From: Anthoceros angustus
Taxonomy: Eukaryota; Streptophyta; Anthocerotopsida; Anthocerotales; Anthocerotaceae
NCBI GenBank assembly: GCA_010909165.1
Contig: MU008218.1
Location: 179,757-243,756 of the forward strand
Reading direction: 5' to 3'
DNA: 64,000 bases
The notes under the pieces are model-generated. The model saw only the letters and a program-made list of their open reading frames with translations. It was not told where the DNA came from and searched no databases. Positions 45,101 to 57,490 of the stretch are shown in pieces (the stretch's first letter is position 1; every line of letters begins with the position of its first letter). Position numbers and translations under genes: made by a program.

Positions 45101-46780
45101 TCTCCGCCGAGTTGCGGTGGTGGGGGACGTCCCCGTCTTCCCGTTCTTCCATATCACCCACCTCGGCCCTCCTCACCCAGTTGTCCTCGCCTCGCCATTT
45201 CCATCCATCCTGAGTCGTGTCTCGGCCTACGGGTGGCTTGCCCCCTCAACCTGGCCTCATCTCCCACATCCAGCTTCTTCACATTGGAGGTCGGAGCATG
45301 CCGACGATGGCCATCAGGGCGATGGACTCAAGGTTGCTCTCCCATCCATTGCCACAGGAGACGGCCAGACGGAAGGTTGCTCTCCGTCTGGCGCCATCGA
45401 GGACTGGTGTGCACGGTCCTCGCCTCCCAGGCATTCGGTCTCTTCATAGGTACACCGGTGGAGGGAGGGAGGTGTAAACCTTGGAGGTTGAGTGCAGGCG
45501 GGGTAATGTGGAGCGACTTGCGAGAATGTCCATTCGGCGGTGGAACTCTATGCCTGTGGTACAGGAATAAAGCGGGCACACAGGTGCAGTTGGGCGGAAT
45601 GGAGGGGGGGTATGGAGTGGTGCCACACTCCATCACCGTCCCAGGCCGACGCAGCAACCCTTGATCGTGACATTCAGAGTGGCGTCATGATTAAACGTTG
45701 CCTTCGACTTCCGATTGTAGGCTGGCCGTGAGGATGGACATGAATTAAACAAAGGCTACTAATTCGCACACTGCATGGCCCAAAAGGTCACTGCTACAAA
45801 GGGCAAGTGCGGAATGTGTGTCATGATACATTATAGACCCGAATTAGGAAGGAAGGAGTTCATACCGCAGAGCGAGAAAAGAAAGGTGAAGGGAGAGTCG
45901 AAAGGCAGGCGAGGCGAAGGGGAGCGCGGCGTCCGGCGATCGTCCCGGTGAGCAAGCGGGAAGGGAAATCAGTTGAATGCGGGCGGGGGCTCTGCCTTTC
46001 GAGGCCCAGCGGCAACCCCTGAGGCCAGGGGAGTCCCTTGGGAAGAGGCACTGCCGGAACTGGCCGAAATTCTTGCAAAAGCTAGTGCAAGTCGGAGATG
46101 TTGTGCGGTAAGTGATACATTTTTGACGAAATGAAGCTAGATGTGGAGGTTCGCGGATGCACGCCTTGGATGAAGATCCACAATTCCGAGGAGCATGGAC
46201 TAGGAGAGGGAGGGCGAGGCGGCATGGGACGCGATTTGCACGTGGGTGCGGTGTATGGATTTTCCGGGCTTGTTTTGGCCGCTTGGAGCTCTGAGATTTC
46301 GAAGCATGAGCTCCACGCTTTCCCTCGTGAACAAGTCACGGGATAAAGGAGTTATGCACACTAGCGATGGTGGGCGCCCTGCAAATGTTTTGCCTTTCGC
46401 ATTGTTGACAAATTTGTGGAAGAAATGTTGACCGCCTCTGGCGATCTCTTTCCTACATCTGCGGTGATAAAGTTAAAGAAACTTCCAGCTCCGAGTCCCT
46501 GTTTCTTCGAGGCATTTTGCACTTGAGATATATTTTGCATATCTCCCTTTTTAGCAGTGCAGCGGAAACGTTTTCATGTGCCAATAGAGAACTTGGAAAT
46601 TCCCCATCTGTGGCACAGAGTAGAATTTGCAATTTTTGATGAAGGAGAGAAACTATTGGGAAGTATAGATACGATAATGCATAGAATCTATATATGATAG
46701 ACATATTAGATTATGCACACTGTCGCATCCTGTACTTCTTAATAGTGATTCCTTTCATGAAAAATCAATGCAACTAAAAA
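42191..46780. other. Retroelement-like debris, no gene recognised
   Basis: GC-rich 42.2-43.1 kb has a frame at 42253-42585 containing REYARKMLAAASK, which resembles EFARKMLAAVNK on the minus strand at 52930-52970. 43.2-45.7 kb is C/T-rich with a short CA tract at 44050-44065 and a CT tract at 44242-44262. A 71-codon frame at 46131-46346 is unassigned. I find no cellular gene. Confidence 0.35.
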
Positions 46781-46866
46781 TATCAGATTGCTCTGATACC
46801 ATGTCAAGGCTAGAGAGAGACAAACTTGACAATAATAATAATGATGATAAATTTACAAAGAGAGTT
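46781..46866 (-). mobile_element. copia LTR edge with primer binding site
   Basis: The minus strand reads TGGTATCAGAGCAATCTGAT from 46801 leftward, the canonical initiator-Met primer site. On the plus strand an LTR starts directly at TGTCAAGGC (46802). The element's interior would lie to the left but is too eroded to follow; the integrase scrap at 39 kb could belong to it. Confidence 0.75.
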
Positions 46867-47240
46867 NAGCCCTGGGCCTGGAGCCTCCAGGCCTAAGGCC
46901 CTGGGCCACAAGGCCACAGACCCTGGGCCTGGAGCCCGCCCACGGCCCACGGACCCTGGCCCAGACCTGGGCTAGACCTAAGACCTGACCCCCCGCCTGG
47001 GCCCGAACTGGGCCGGGACCACTGAGCCTGAACCCACAGGACCACAGCCTAGGCCCCTGGACCACAGACCCTAGGCCTGGCCACAGACTGAACCTCTGCC
47101 CTGGGCTGAGCCTGGGCCCTATTTCGACCCTGACACTGAGCCCTAACCCTGGGCCAACGCCTGGGCCTGGGCCTGGCCTGGGCTAGGGCTAAAGCCTGGG
47201 CCTGGGCACTGGGCTCCCCACTTCCAATTTGCCTGGGCCT
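46867..47240. repeat. CCTGGG-rich low-complexity array
   Basis: Starts at the single ambiguous base N (46867). Dozens of CCTGGGC/GGCCCTGG units without a strict period. It interrupts the copia LTR about 65 bp inside. The N suggests an assembly join or an unresolved repeat here. Confidence 0.75.
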
Positions 47241-47999
47241 TCCTTGACAGTAGCCCTGTCTGCACCTTCAAAATAAGGCTTCCCTTAACAAGACAAGCTT
47301 GGGCACTTGCGTGCTGAACCAGTTGTCACCCCTGGGCCCCAATTGCAAGCTTTCTTCACTGCCACACAAAATCCACCAAGAGAGCAACTTTCCACTTACT
47401 TCCTCTTCTCCACGGTCCCACCTAGCTCAAACTTGATGTCCTCACGACCTTACTCCTTATGCCCAAATCCCTCACTCAAGGTCCTTATGCCCAAATCCCT
47501 CACTTGCAAGGTCCTTATGCGCCCAAGGTCCTAGGCACAAAAATTCAGCGCCCTTGCCCTCTTCACGCAGGTTGTGCTTCAAATCTCTTCACACACTCAT
47601 AACGCACACCTCCTTCTCCTTGCACACACACGCGTTCCCACCAAGTCCTTGCTCTAGCTTTCCTGCATGCACAAGCTCTTCTGCACTCGCAGCTCCCTAG
47701 GTGTCACTCCCTACACACCGCCAGCACCAAGTCCTTGCCTAGCTTTCCTTGCATGCACAAGCTCTTGTGCAATTCCTAAGCTTCCTAGGTGCCACTCCAC
47801 ACCCGCTTGCATGGCCACACACTACCACCCCACATATTTATGGCTATTATTCCTAATATATCCTATTTATCCACAACCTTGCCTGCAGCCCTCTTTAGCA
47901 ACTTCCTAGGTTTGTACTTTATCCGAAAACTTGCTTCCCAATTATCCAAGTAAGCTTTCCCTATCCAAGTAGTGTCGCACCCCATCTCCGCCACGTAGG
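47241..47999. other. C-rich region, no gene seen
   Basis: Contains two or three near-copies of CAAGGTCCTTATGCCCAAATCCCTCACT (47450-47525) and of CAAGTCCTTGC...TAGCTTTCCTGCATGCACAAGCTCTT (47643-47765). No coding family recognised. Confidence 0.4.
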
Positions 48000-48900
48000 G
48001 AGACCTCACCACTCCCTATGGTAGGGAGACACTCTCATGACACTCTCATCCTACCTACCTATCCAACTACCGTCCGTAGGGAGCCCCTGTCCTTATCTTA
48101 TCTATGCATGGTCACCCTCCCCACATCTTATCTATGCATGGTCACCGGTCTACCTACATCACCCTACCTGCTTCACCCTCCCTACCTTTACCACACGCAC
48201 CGCCCTACACATGCTTCACCCTCCCTGCACCACACTGCCCTACACTCACCTCCTCCTACGCTACCACACGCCATCCTGTCACACGCACTGCCTCTACCCC
48301 CTACATAGGGGCCCTCACGGTCGACACACACCTTGCCTCGCCCTACCCCTATGTAGGGTCACCAGACTACCCTACATACTGCCTACAAGGTGTCCCTACA
48401 CATACATGCTAGGGACCCATGACCTGCTATGTAGGGTCACCTTTGTCACCCTACGCCTACGTCCCCATGACCTATCTACCCTACATACTACCCTACAAGG
48501 TGTCGTCCTACCCACATACATACCCGTGGGGACCCATGACCTATCTATGTAGGGTCACCTTTGTCACCCTACGCCTACGTCCCCATGACCTATCTATGTA
48601 GGGTCACCTTTGTCACCCTACGCCTACTCTATGTAGGGTTAGCATTTGACACCCTACGCACTGCATTTGACACCCTACGCACTGGCTTAAAGTGTCATGT
48701 AGGGAGCCCCCCTCCATTCTTGTAGGGCCAACTATCACCCTACATCTACCCCTTGTAGGATGCACCTCCCTCCCTACGGTAGGGAGTGCCATGCCCTACG
48801 TCCACCACCACCCTACACCTCCTTCGCGTAGGGTGCACCACTCAAACACTCTCCCAATCTCCCAATTAGCTCTCATGACTTGCAAATATAACAAGTTGAA
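48000..48900. repeat. GTAGGG/CCCTAC hairpin satellite
   Basis: Array of GTAGGG and CCCTAC elements in alternating orientation. Within it is a 49-bp unit, GTAGGGTCACCTTTGTCACCCTACGCC..., starting at 48431, 48549, 48598 and, divergent, 48633. GTAGGGT and ACCCTAC in each unit form a 7-bp stem with a 10-nt loop. Confidence 0.8.
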
Positions 48901-51190
48901 ACACCTCACAAAAGGTGCCCCATCCGATTAATCCACCCCTAGGACGCTTAACTCCGTGGGTTCTTACATTTCATTGTCCAACACACCAATTGGCTTGTGC
49001 ATAACACTCATCTAGAATAAAATGAACTTATCCTCGGTGAACTTCTCACGCCCAACCCTCCTTGCTATCCATTTCTCCTCGGCCATCACACGGCCTCCCT
49101 TCACTTTGACTTGCAAATTCACGCATTCCGCCATGATGCACACCCTGCTGATCCCTTCACCATGTTGCGTACCCGCAACACCGCCTTCCTATGGTTTGGC
49201 CACACCTCCATCTTGCAGCCTGGCCCATAAATTCAGCCGTGAGTGCTCTACCATGGCCTTTCCTAGTTCAACACACGGCCCTATCATGCCATCCTCCCAT
49301 CGTGACTCCATTAAGAGCACTTCCATGTGCCTCACCGCCATGGCCTCCTCTTGCAACCCTTGTGGCTGCTCACCCTCAACATGAGCTCCTCGCCCCATCC
49401 TTGCACCAACGCCTCCTCTCTCTCGCATCGAGCTCCCAACCTAGAGCCCCGCAGCATCTGCACAATTCCATCATTACGCACTTGGCCCATCTTCCTGCAG
49501 CAACCCTTGCCACACATCTCTACCTAGCGCCCTCCCCATCGCAAAATCTCAAAGAATATGATCACCTGCCCATGTCTCACTTCTTCCACACGTGGCAAAT
49601 TACTTTGCCTTCCTCAAACCTGTGGTGGTCCCCAATAATCGTGCCTTTGCCTCTCGTAGTTTATCACCTGCTGCAGCAACCTCAAGCTACTTCCTTGGCT
49701 TAATTGCCTTCACCCTCTACTCCTCATTCTCCAACAAATTGCCTCAATATCTTGACAATTCTCTTCCACTTCACTTCAATTCTCTCCGTCAGCCTCTCTA
49801 GTTTTGCTCTAGTTTGATCCTTTTGATCCAAAAGTAGGAGTGCCCAAACTTTCATATTCCACATACTCCCCACCTCACTTGTTTGCGTCCTCAAAACAAC
49901 CTACCATTGTAGATACTCCATCGCCTTCCACATTCATCGAGTGACAAGTGGTCATGTTAGATGCCCTAGCTACGTACACTTTCCGTGAAAATACAAAACA
50001 TCACTTCCTTAAAACACAACCTCTCCATCTCGTCTGTGCATGTTGTGGAAGGACATCTTCAAATTCCAAGACCTCGAGCTCCTAAATGTGCCATGAATGC
50101 TCCCAAGCCTCCCACCAAATTTCCACATAATCCTTCGTGAGCAACTTCAAAAGCTTGCAATTCCTCTCTTCAAGGCTTTGGTCATCACTCCTTCCTCAAG
50201 ATGTCCACTTCAATCCGCAATTCCTCCTCAAATTCTTCCAACTTCCTTCAAGTGACTCTCTCCCCACCTCGCTCCTTGTCTTCCATCTCCAATCTGCTCA
50301 TATCAAGACAAAGCAAAGCCTCAAGATGCAACTTGAAGCAACCTCCTTGAGATAGCTCCTCCACTTGACTCCTCCTTGCAACATAGGCAACCCCATCTTG
50401 AGCACGGTACCAACCCGTCACGCATACAACAAGAACACTCACAATAACATTGGAAGCACTCACTCTTCAATGGCCTTAGACATCTCCCAAATAATAGCTA
50501 CACAACCCGCTCAACAACACAATTACTTCCTCCCTTGATGCCAAAAGAAGCATCCAAGCCCTCCAAGCTCGAATTCAAGTTCTTCGTCTCAACCACACAC
50601 CGCAAGGCAAGACCTTGAGCATGTCCCCACAGGGCCCCTTCCTCAAAGTAAGCCCTCGGCCACCACCTAGCCTCCATAAACTATCCATTGGTCAAGAACA
50701 CCTCCACTTCCTCCTAGACATCATCCTCATGAAATCTTAAGTACAACAACATATGCCCACTCTCAAGCTCTTTCTTCTAACCAACGCCCCAGACAATAGC
50801 CCGCTCCTCATGCTCGCATTCTTAGCTCGCCTCCAAATCCCTCGAAATTACTAACACTGCTCAATTCTTGACCCTCACCCCACAAGAACTCCTCGACAAC
50901 CTCCTTCCTCTTGTTGTCCGTGAGCACATCCTTCTCCGCTCTTAGAAACTACCTTCTTCCTCACCGTAACCCTTGAAGATGTTAGCACATGTAGCTTCCT
51001 CAAGAGCTCTCTCCTCGCCTTCTTCCTCTACCGTCATGCAACTCTCACACCACTTGCAAAATCAGCGGGCGATCTCCTCTCTATGCCCGCAATAAAACTT
51101 CTTCTTCTCATCCCCGATTAGAGATTCTCAACAATGTTCATGCCTCTTCCACTACCGACTTGCCAAAGCAAAGAGTCTTAACGGCGCCAA
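48901..51190 (-). pseudogene. Retroelement leader and gag-like region
   Basis: Reading leftward from the primer site, the minus strand has Lys/Glu-rich helical frames, for example VRHMEVLLMESRWEDG (49189-49428) and a short frame KKKFYCGHREEIAR-stop-FCKWCESC (51040-51118) with a Cys/His pattern interrupted by TGA. No RT or integrase follows. It is the interior of the element whose LTR is 51193-53842. Confidence 0.45.
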
Positions 51191-51230
51191 AATGTGGGAG
51201 GATCCCCGCACCAAGGGCGCCAAAATGTGG
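51174..51230 (-). other. Asp-tRNA-type primer site, LTR junction duplicated
   Basis: The minus strand reads TTTTGGCGCCGTTAAG next to the LTR end at 51193. TGGCGCCGTT matches the 3' end of plant Asp tRNA used by many gypsy elements. GCGCCAAAATGTGGGAGG occurs again 33 bp on (51217-51234), a direct duplication of the junction. Confidence 0.7.
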
Positions 51231-53842
51231 GAGGCGGATCCCTTTTCCAGATTCATCCTCTAGTGGCTACACTTATCCAGCCGCTAAGTACAATAGGTTT
51301 CGTCCCATGAGACTCTTGTTTGTCAAGTCACCAGCATCCAAGGCACAAACCACACGCCTCTTCACACCCCCAAGCTCCCTCACACACCGGGAGCAACTTC
51401 AACTCACTCCACACACAGGCCCACGCCACCATGCGCCGTCAATCACCGCTTCTAGACCTACAACGACACCTCACGACTAGGTCCACACCCCACGGCAGAT
51501 TGGCCGTGGCTACCCCAGCCTCCCTCCACCGCCTCGATCACTGGAAGTGATCGCGGCCTTGCCGGTGGCTTCCGCCTCCCGGCCACCTTCATCCGCCCAG
51601 CTTGGTCTCAGCCTGCCGCCTCCAGCTGTCCCGATCCTCTCGCTGCGCCCGGGCCTCTTCCGCCTCCTGGCGCTACCCTCTCCGCTGCAGGAGGTCCTCA
51701 CTGCTTGGGCCTCCTTAGCCTCGCTTCCATGCTCCTCCACGAAGGAATTTAGTCCGTCCTGAATGGACCACTTCCTCTCGGCCTCCCTTTCCCTTCTCAA
51801 TGCCGAGCTTGGCCTCCTCCTTGCCTCCTGGGCCCCTCCAACCGCCTCCCTGAGGAGTACCATACGCCCGGGTGGCTTCTACCTCCGGGTCTTCTCGGCC
51901 ATCCGCGAGACCCCAAAGCATCCCACACGGAGCTGTGATCACTGTTTCTTCCACGCCGCCATGAGGCTCCCACAAAGTCCGTAGGGAGCCGCATTTCCTG
52001 TCCTTGGGGACCTCCATACTGCATCAGAAGTAAGTCCGGACTGGGTTCTCCTCGGACCTAATCGGGACCCTTAGGTCACAGTGCCGAGCTCCCGAGCTTC
52101 ACCCTCCTTGGCCCTTTGGGTCGCGAGGTTCCCTTCTCCGCCCTTTTTCTCCCGGGCTCGGAGGAGGTGAGGGGTCCGGAGCAAGCCCTTTTGCCTCTTC
52201 CCGCTGGAGACAGACCAGCCCGGTGCGGCTGCCGTGACCTCCTGCCTCCCACAGGGAGCCCCTTCCGCCTCCTCACCTCGCTTCTCACACCTGCAAGGGG
52301 GTAAGTCTTGGCACCGTCACGAGGTGCTGTTGCACGCTTGCCTTCTGCCTCTCTTGGTCCCAGCGGGCTCCGCGGTTGTGGTTGTGGCCGGGCTATTGGA
52401 GTGGGCCGCCTCCCCAGACCGGGCCGCTCACTGAGGCACCAAGAGGAGGCGGGATTTCCTCCATACCAGGGTGGTGAGGGGTCCGTTCGGGACGTATGGA
52501 GTCCGAATTCTCCTCCGCCTCCTCCCGGTCCGCTTTGGCCTTGAGGGTCGGCCCCCCACCTCGGGCGCCCTTGCATGCTCCACTTCCAAGGCCTCCGGTC
52601 CTTTCCCGAGTGCCCGCTCAAGCTCTCCTCCTTCAGAGCTGAAATGTCCCCATACATGTATGGGGACCGGTGGCGGGGGCCTACTCATGAAGCGAGATAA
52701 TCCGCCCAGCTTGCGTCTTCGATCGAACCGTGATCCACCTTGTGATCAATGGGGCCCGCCAGTCGGATATCAACCACCGCTGGTTGTCTCCTGCCCAGCC
52801 TCAAGATCGCCGGTTGTCGGCCCTATCATCCTTCGCCTTGAGGGGCTCGCACCACACCCCTTCTTCCTCCTTTGGCGGCCGCCTCGGGACCTCCAAGGTC
52901 CATCGGGTCCTCCCGAGGTTCTTGGACCCGAACCTCCTTGTTGACCGCCGCCAGCATCTTCCGGGCAAACTCCGACCGTAGTGACGCTTGTCAAACGCGT
53001 CGACCGCCGGAACACATCCGGTGCCACTCCTCAACTACCTCCGCCTCCACCAGGCCCAAAGTCCGGATAGCGCCGGGTCACAATGTTGCGCTCTACGAGG
53101 TTCCATGGCTCCCAAACTTCCGCAGGCTTTTTGGGTGCCATCGCCTGCCTCCTTGTTGCCGAGGTGCCGACCGGAGTTGGGCACGATGCGCCCTCCTCGC
53201 CGCGTTGTCGCTCCAACCGGCGAACCACGCCGAAGGTGCTTGGGCGCCAAAGAGATAGCGCCAGAGCTGGGTTGCGAGCGCAAGAGCTCAGAATTGTCTC
53301 GAGCTGCTGAAATGACCTTCCTTCGGCCGCGCTTTGGGAGTAATCACCGGGCGGAAGGCGCCTCTTCCCTATCCGTAGAATCGCGCAGGTCCGCATGGCT
53401 TATTTCGACCTTACGCCCGCTTACTCGGCCTTACGCCGCTGCATCGGTTTTACGCTGGCGCATGGGCGTGAATACCGCTATAACGGCCCCTGCAGCACGG
53501 TCCTGCCACCCAGCATGCCCCGACCTCCACTGGGGCCGCCCACGTGGCGCCGCCTAGTCTGTCCTCACGGCTCAACTTCTAAGTTACTTTCCCTGGCGTA
53601 CTTATCCTGCTTTGGACTGGAGTGGGTCCGGACTTATCCCGTTACCCCGACGTAGTCCGGTGCCTGCCATAGTAGGTCCGGGGTACGTTGCCCACTCCGG
53701 AGTCCGGAGTATACTCCGGAGTGCAGTCCGGAGTGCTATCCATGCTTATTCCTCCTTTTCCGCCTTATTTTATCCTCCGCTCCTACGAAAAAAACAAAAC
53801 CCTACTTATTTCTTAACCCCCAAGGGAAGTCCGTAGTCCACA
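51193..53842 (-). repeat. Long gypsy LTR
   Basis: On the minus strand it begins TGTGGACTACGGACTTCCC and ends CCTCCCACA before the primer site. It sits directly after the integrase end of the right-hand element (53876), so it serves as its 3' LTR and at the same time as the 5' LTR of the interior to the left. Palindromic CTCCGGAGT motifs cluster at 53695-53740. GC-rich frames inside (193 codons at 52076-52657, 121 at 53031-53396) are Gly/Arg/Pro-rich and unassigned. Confidence 0.6.
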
Positions 53843-53875
53843 TACTCCCTTCTCATACATATGCCTCCGCCAACA

Positions 53876-54985
53876 CTAGGCATGATACTTTTTTTCACCG
53901 CCACCCTGCTCACCCGAGTGGGTAGCACCATCATCAACCGCCAGTTTAACGGACCCATTGTATACTGCATTCACTTGGTAAGGTCCCATCCATCGTAGGT
54001 GGAGTTTACCCGGAAAGTGCATATGGCGACTGTCGTAAAGAAGGGCCAAATCTCCCTCCTCCACATACTCCTGATTCCGGAGGCGCCTGTCATGCCACAG
54101 CTTGCGTTGATTCTGTACCAGTTGCATTCGCCGTTGCACCTCCTCCCGACCCTCCGTATGCTGAACAAACCCTAGCAAACGCTCCAGTTGGCTTTCTTCA
54201 TCCGTGAAGCGCCTCTCCATCATGACTCGGAGTGTTGGCACCTCAAACTCTACCGCATAATGGGTGAGTGCCCATAGACCGTAATACGAGTTCCACAGAA
54301 GCTACCTTCTTCTCGCGCTCAACGCCCAGCACTGGTAGCTTTGTATCCCGCCGTGCGCGCATAGTTAACCGTAAGCTTATTGAGGATGCGCGTGATAAGT
54401 CCGCTGGTCTTCCACAATCCGCTTGGCCTTGGGTTGTAGAGGCGACGATGTGTGATGCCAAAATAGTCCGTCATTGCGCTTATCACATCATTGAGGAAAT
54501 GGGTTCTATCGCTACCGAAATGAACGTACCGCATTTGTGATGTTTTCGTGAGAGGAATTTGGCCACCGTGCTCGCATGAGTCCGCTCTAGTAGCGACCGC
54601 CCACCCACCTGCGTGAGTCCGCTGCCACCAAGATGTACCGCTTTTGTGTGTGCCTGCTATCATAGGTCCAACGAAGTCGATGCCCACTTCTCAAAAGGCG
54701 CTTAGTGCACAAGATGGGCACTAACGGCCATTGGTTGTGGCGTTGCCCGATCCGACAAGCATCACACTTCTTCACGAATTGGTGTGTGTTTCCCCATACA
54801 TGGTGGGCCACCAAGGACCTCCAAGATTTTCTTGGTGGTGACCACCGCATAATGTCCACCACCCAGTCCTTCGTGCATCCCTTTATTACCACCTCCGTCT
54901 CACTGCTGGAGGTACCTTCGCTCCACGCCATCCGCCCCACCTTAAAGATGCAAAATACAACCAAAAAGGCGAGCGTAGTGCACAA
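53876..54985 (-). pseudogene. gypsy integrase
   Basis: Right to left: zinc-binding HHVWGNTHQFVKKCDACRIG (H-H-C-C, about 54755-54820); MGIDFVGP, first catalytic Asp; FGSDRTHFLNDVISA, second; YNPR...IVED in a shifted frame for the Glu; ITRILNKLTVNYA; then the C-terminal GKLHLRWMGPYQVNAVYNGS (53940-54010). It inserts the element's DNA copy into the chromosome. Confidence 0.85.
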
Positions 54986-55308
54986 AGGCTACCTGGACCC
55001 TGCCCGAGTTGCGTTTGGTAGCTCCATCTCCCATAGGTACTGCCAACTCCATAAGAGGGCCGCCCGCCCGCCTCCCCTTCTCCGCTGGGTCCGCTATTCC
55101 CGCCTTAGGGTTTGTCCGGCCTGCTTCCTCTTCTATCGCCGCCACCAATTCCTCATCCGGAAGGCGTCCTCCGATCCTGCAGGATAGGCTCCGCTTTAAC
55201 TGACAAGAAGTCGGGCGTTTTGGTGTTGCCGCCTTGCCTAGTCTCTACCTCAATCGTGAACTCCAGAACAGTAATCCACCTCGCACCAGTCCGACAAGTC
55301 TGCCTTGT

Positions 55309-56330
55309 TCACCAAGTGCTTTGAGCCAAGTGATCAACATAGAACACAAACTCATTGGGCGGTAGTGTCTCGAATTTCAATCGCTGTATACCATTCCTAA
55401 TGCCTCTCGCTCCGTAGTAGTGTACCTCCGTTCGGCGTGAGCTGTCTTCCAGCGTAGTAGATTGGATGATCCCTCCGTTGTCGCCTTTTGATCGAGCACT
55501 ACTGGCGAAGGCGACATCCACATACACATGGAACCGCTTTCCCCAGTCCGGTCCTTTCAGTACCGGGGCACGATCAGAGTGGTCTGTAGGTCTCTGAATG
55601 CCGCCTCCCTTTCTGGTGTCCAGGTCCATTCTTCCTCCTTCCTGAGTAGCTCCGTTAGCCTGGAGGCCCGCTTTGCAAAGTCTTGGATGAAACGCCGATA
55701 GTAACCCACCATGCCCAGGAATCCCCTTAACTCCTTCAAGTTCGTAGGCGGCTGCAGGGACTGAATGACCTTCACCTTGTCTTGATCCACCTCTATCCCT
55801 CTTGCCGACACGCGGTGTCCCAACAAGATTCCCTCTCGTCACCAAGTAGCATTCCTGATGCATAGTTGAGTCTCCTTACAACGCCCAAGCACTTCCAGAT
55901 GTCCAGCGTGTTTGTCCTCTTCTCGCACGCAGGGTCGCCCAAGAACACCTCCATGAAGTCCTCGGAAAATTCCTAAGACGTTGGTCACCATCCGCATAAA
56001 TGATCCGTGCTCTGTCATCCGGCGCTTCGTTTAGGCAAACGCCTCACTCCGTGGTGAGCGTTGTCTTATCCTCCGACTCCTTAGGTGCTGGTTGTAGCCG
56101 AGTAGCCGCCCAAGAAGGAGTAGGTATGTCCGCCACCTTGTCCAAGATGTCGCCTACAAAGGGCATGGGAAATGGTCCTTCTGTATGGCGTTAAGCTTTC
56201 TCCGATCTGATAGACACGAACATCCCTTCTGCTTTCTTGACAACAATGGGCTACCCATTCATTGCTCACGATTGGGAAGATGATGTCGCCTCGTGACTTA
56301 TCCAGACTTCTTGACCTTGAGCGAGTGCTT
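55309..56330 (-). pseudogene. gypsy reverse transcriptase and RNase H
   Basis: RT begins around 56330 (WVAPIVV-like block, HFPMPFV-like block, SFL.GYS at 56100), continues with HLEVLGRC (55890) and LLGHRVSARGIEVDQDKV (55780-55830). The connection KELRGFLGMVGYYRRFIQDF is intact, then LTELLRKEEEWTWTPEREAA and RNase H with PVLKGPDWGKRFHVYVD and NEFVFYVDH (55320-55560). The catalytic FLDD block is not intact in one frame here. Confidence 0.88.
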
Positions 56331-57073
56331 GGGATTCGCTTTACATAGAATCGAGCAGAACCGCCTCACGGCTTCGATCTATCCGGTGTTCGCCCCACTG
56401 TTTCGGAATGCCCTTCATGTCCGTGACCTTGAAAGCGAACACCTCGCTGAATTCCCCAACAATTGTGTGAGGTCTTGTTTGACTCGATGGCATACCCCGC
56501 GAATTTTAGGAATTTTCCGGACGAACCTCTACGTCTTCCACATCGTCAGGATTGACCGTCTCTCTTTCCCTCGCCGCTTCACTACGCCCAAAGCCATCAT
56601 CTTCCACCCGCGGTTCATCTTCACGCATTCCCCACTCTCGGAAGAGTTCGTCTGAGGTGAACCGGGTCACTTCTTCGGGGTCCTCCTCATCCGGTGGGTT
56701 CCCCGCCTTTTGTTCGTCCTCCGCGACTTCCACTTGGAAGCAACTGATCACCTCCGCTCCGAAAGTGTCCCTCCGGTAGTCCATTTCTTCTTCGGACCAC
56801 GAGATTTTTGGAAAAGGGTAGTCCTCATTCGTATCCTCGCGCTCATCGTCCCCACTGGAGAGTGTACCTCCGTGGTGCTTACTTGCCACCACAAGATGTG
56901 TCCTTACTCCGTAATCGCCACTCCGCCCTTCCTCACCTTGGATCCCCATCGGCTTAAAGTGTATTTCCTTCCAAGTGTAGTTTTGTCTCGAGTCCCACTG
57001 TGGTCGCTAACAAGACTCGTGACCCCGAGGTCCGTGGTCCGATGCGACGACGAAGTCCAATGTAGGTGCCCCG
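56331..57073 (-). other. Protease-RT linker of the gypsy polyprotein
   Basis: A 147-codon acidic frame (56506-56949) with EVTRFTSDELFREWGM and repeated E/D runs. It lies between protease and RT and is probably polyprotein linker, without a family I can name. Confidence 0.5.
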
Positions 57074-57490
57074 CTATCGTGGCTTGACTCGGACAACTCC
57101 CCGGGCGCTCGCCGTGACATGTCCGCCATCCCGAGGGTTTTGGTGGATGGCTCGGCGTGAACCCCACGCCTTGCGTGGCCTCATGATGTGGTTCACTCCG
57201 GCCCCGTGTCCGTGGGGCACGTTCTTAATCACACACCCCGCAATTTCTACGAACCACTGGCGCCCGGTCCGTATGAGATCTACCCTTACCTCCACGTTCT
57301 GCCCTTAGGGCCAAGGAGTTCCGGCGTGGTTGTGTCTCCCTGATGGCCCTCCGGACTTCCCCGCCGATACTTGTCTTTAACAATCGCTTAAGGGACACCA
57401 AGTGTTGTTGGTCCATCATCAAGTCGGCCACCTTGAAAGGCGGATGGCTCCTTTGTCCGCGTCCGCCTTGACCCTTCCAGCCCGCCACCT
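57074..57490 (-). pseudogene. gypsy aspartic protease
   Basis: The minus strand reads PFKVADLMMDQQHLVSLKRL, the usual lead-in to plant gypsy proteases, then RVDLIRTGRQWFVEIAGCVI. Around 57190-57215 comes TDTG with GAGVNHIM one base out of frame, giving the D-T-G-A catalytic motif. Confidence 0.7.

Noticed and set aside
46867-47240. CpG-island-like promoter
   Set aside because: The block is simple CCTGGG repetition with few CG and no adjacent gene.
48000-48900. Interstitial telomere array
   Set aside because: The unit is GTAGGG/CCCTAC in alternating orientation within longer units, not the plant TTTAGGG repeat in tandem.
52076-52657. 193-codon minus-strand gene
   Set aside because: Gly/Arg/Pro-rich low complexity within an LTR and overlapped by long frames on the other strand.
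52930-52970. Homology of (E)FARKMLAAVNK with 42460-42490 as proof of a shared gag
   Set aside because: The match is short and neighbouring blocks are not in the same order, so it is mentioned only as a hint.
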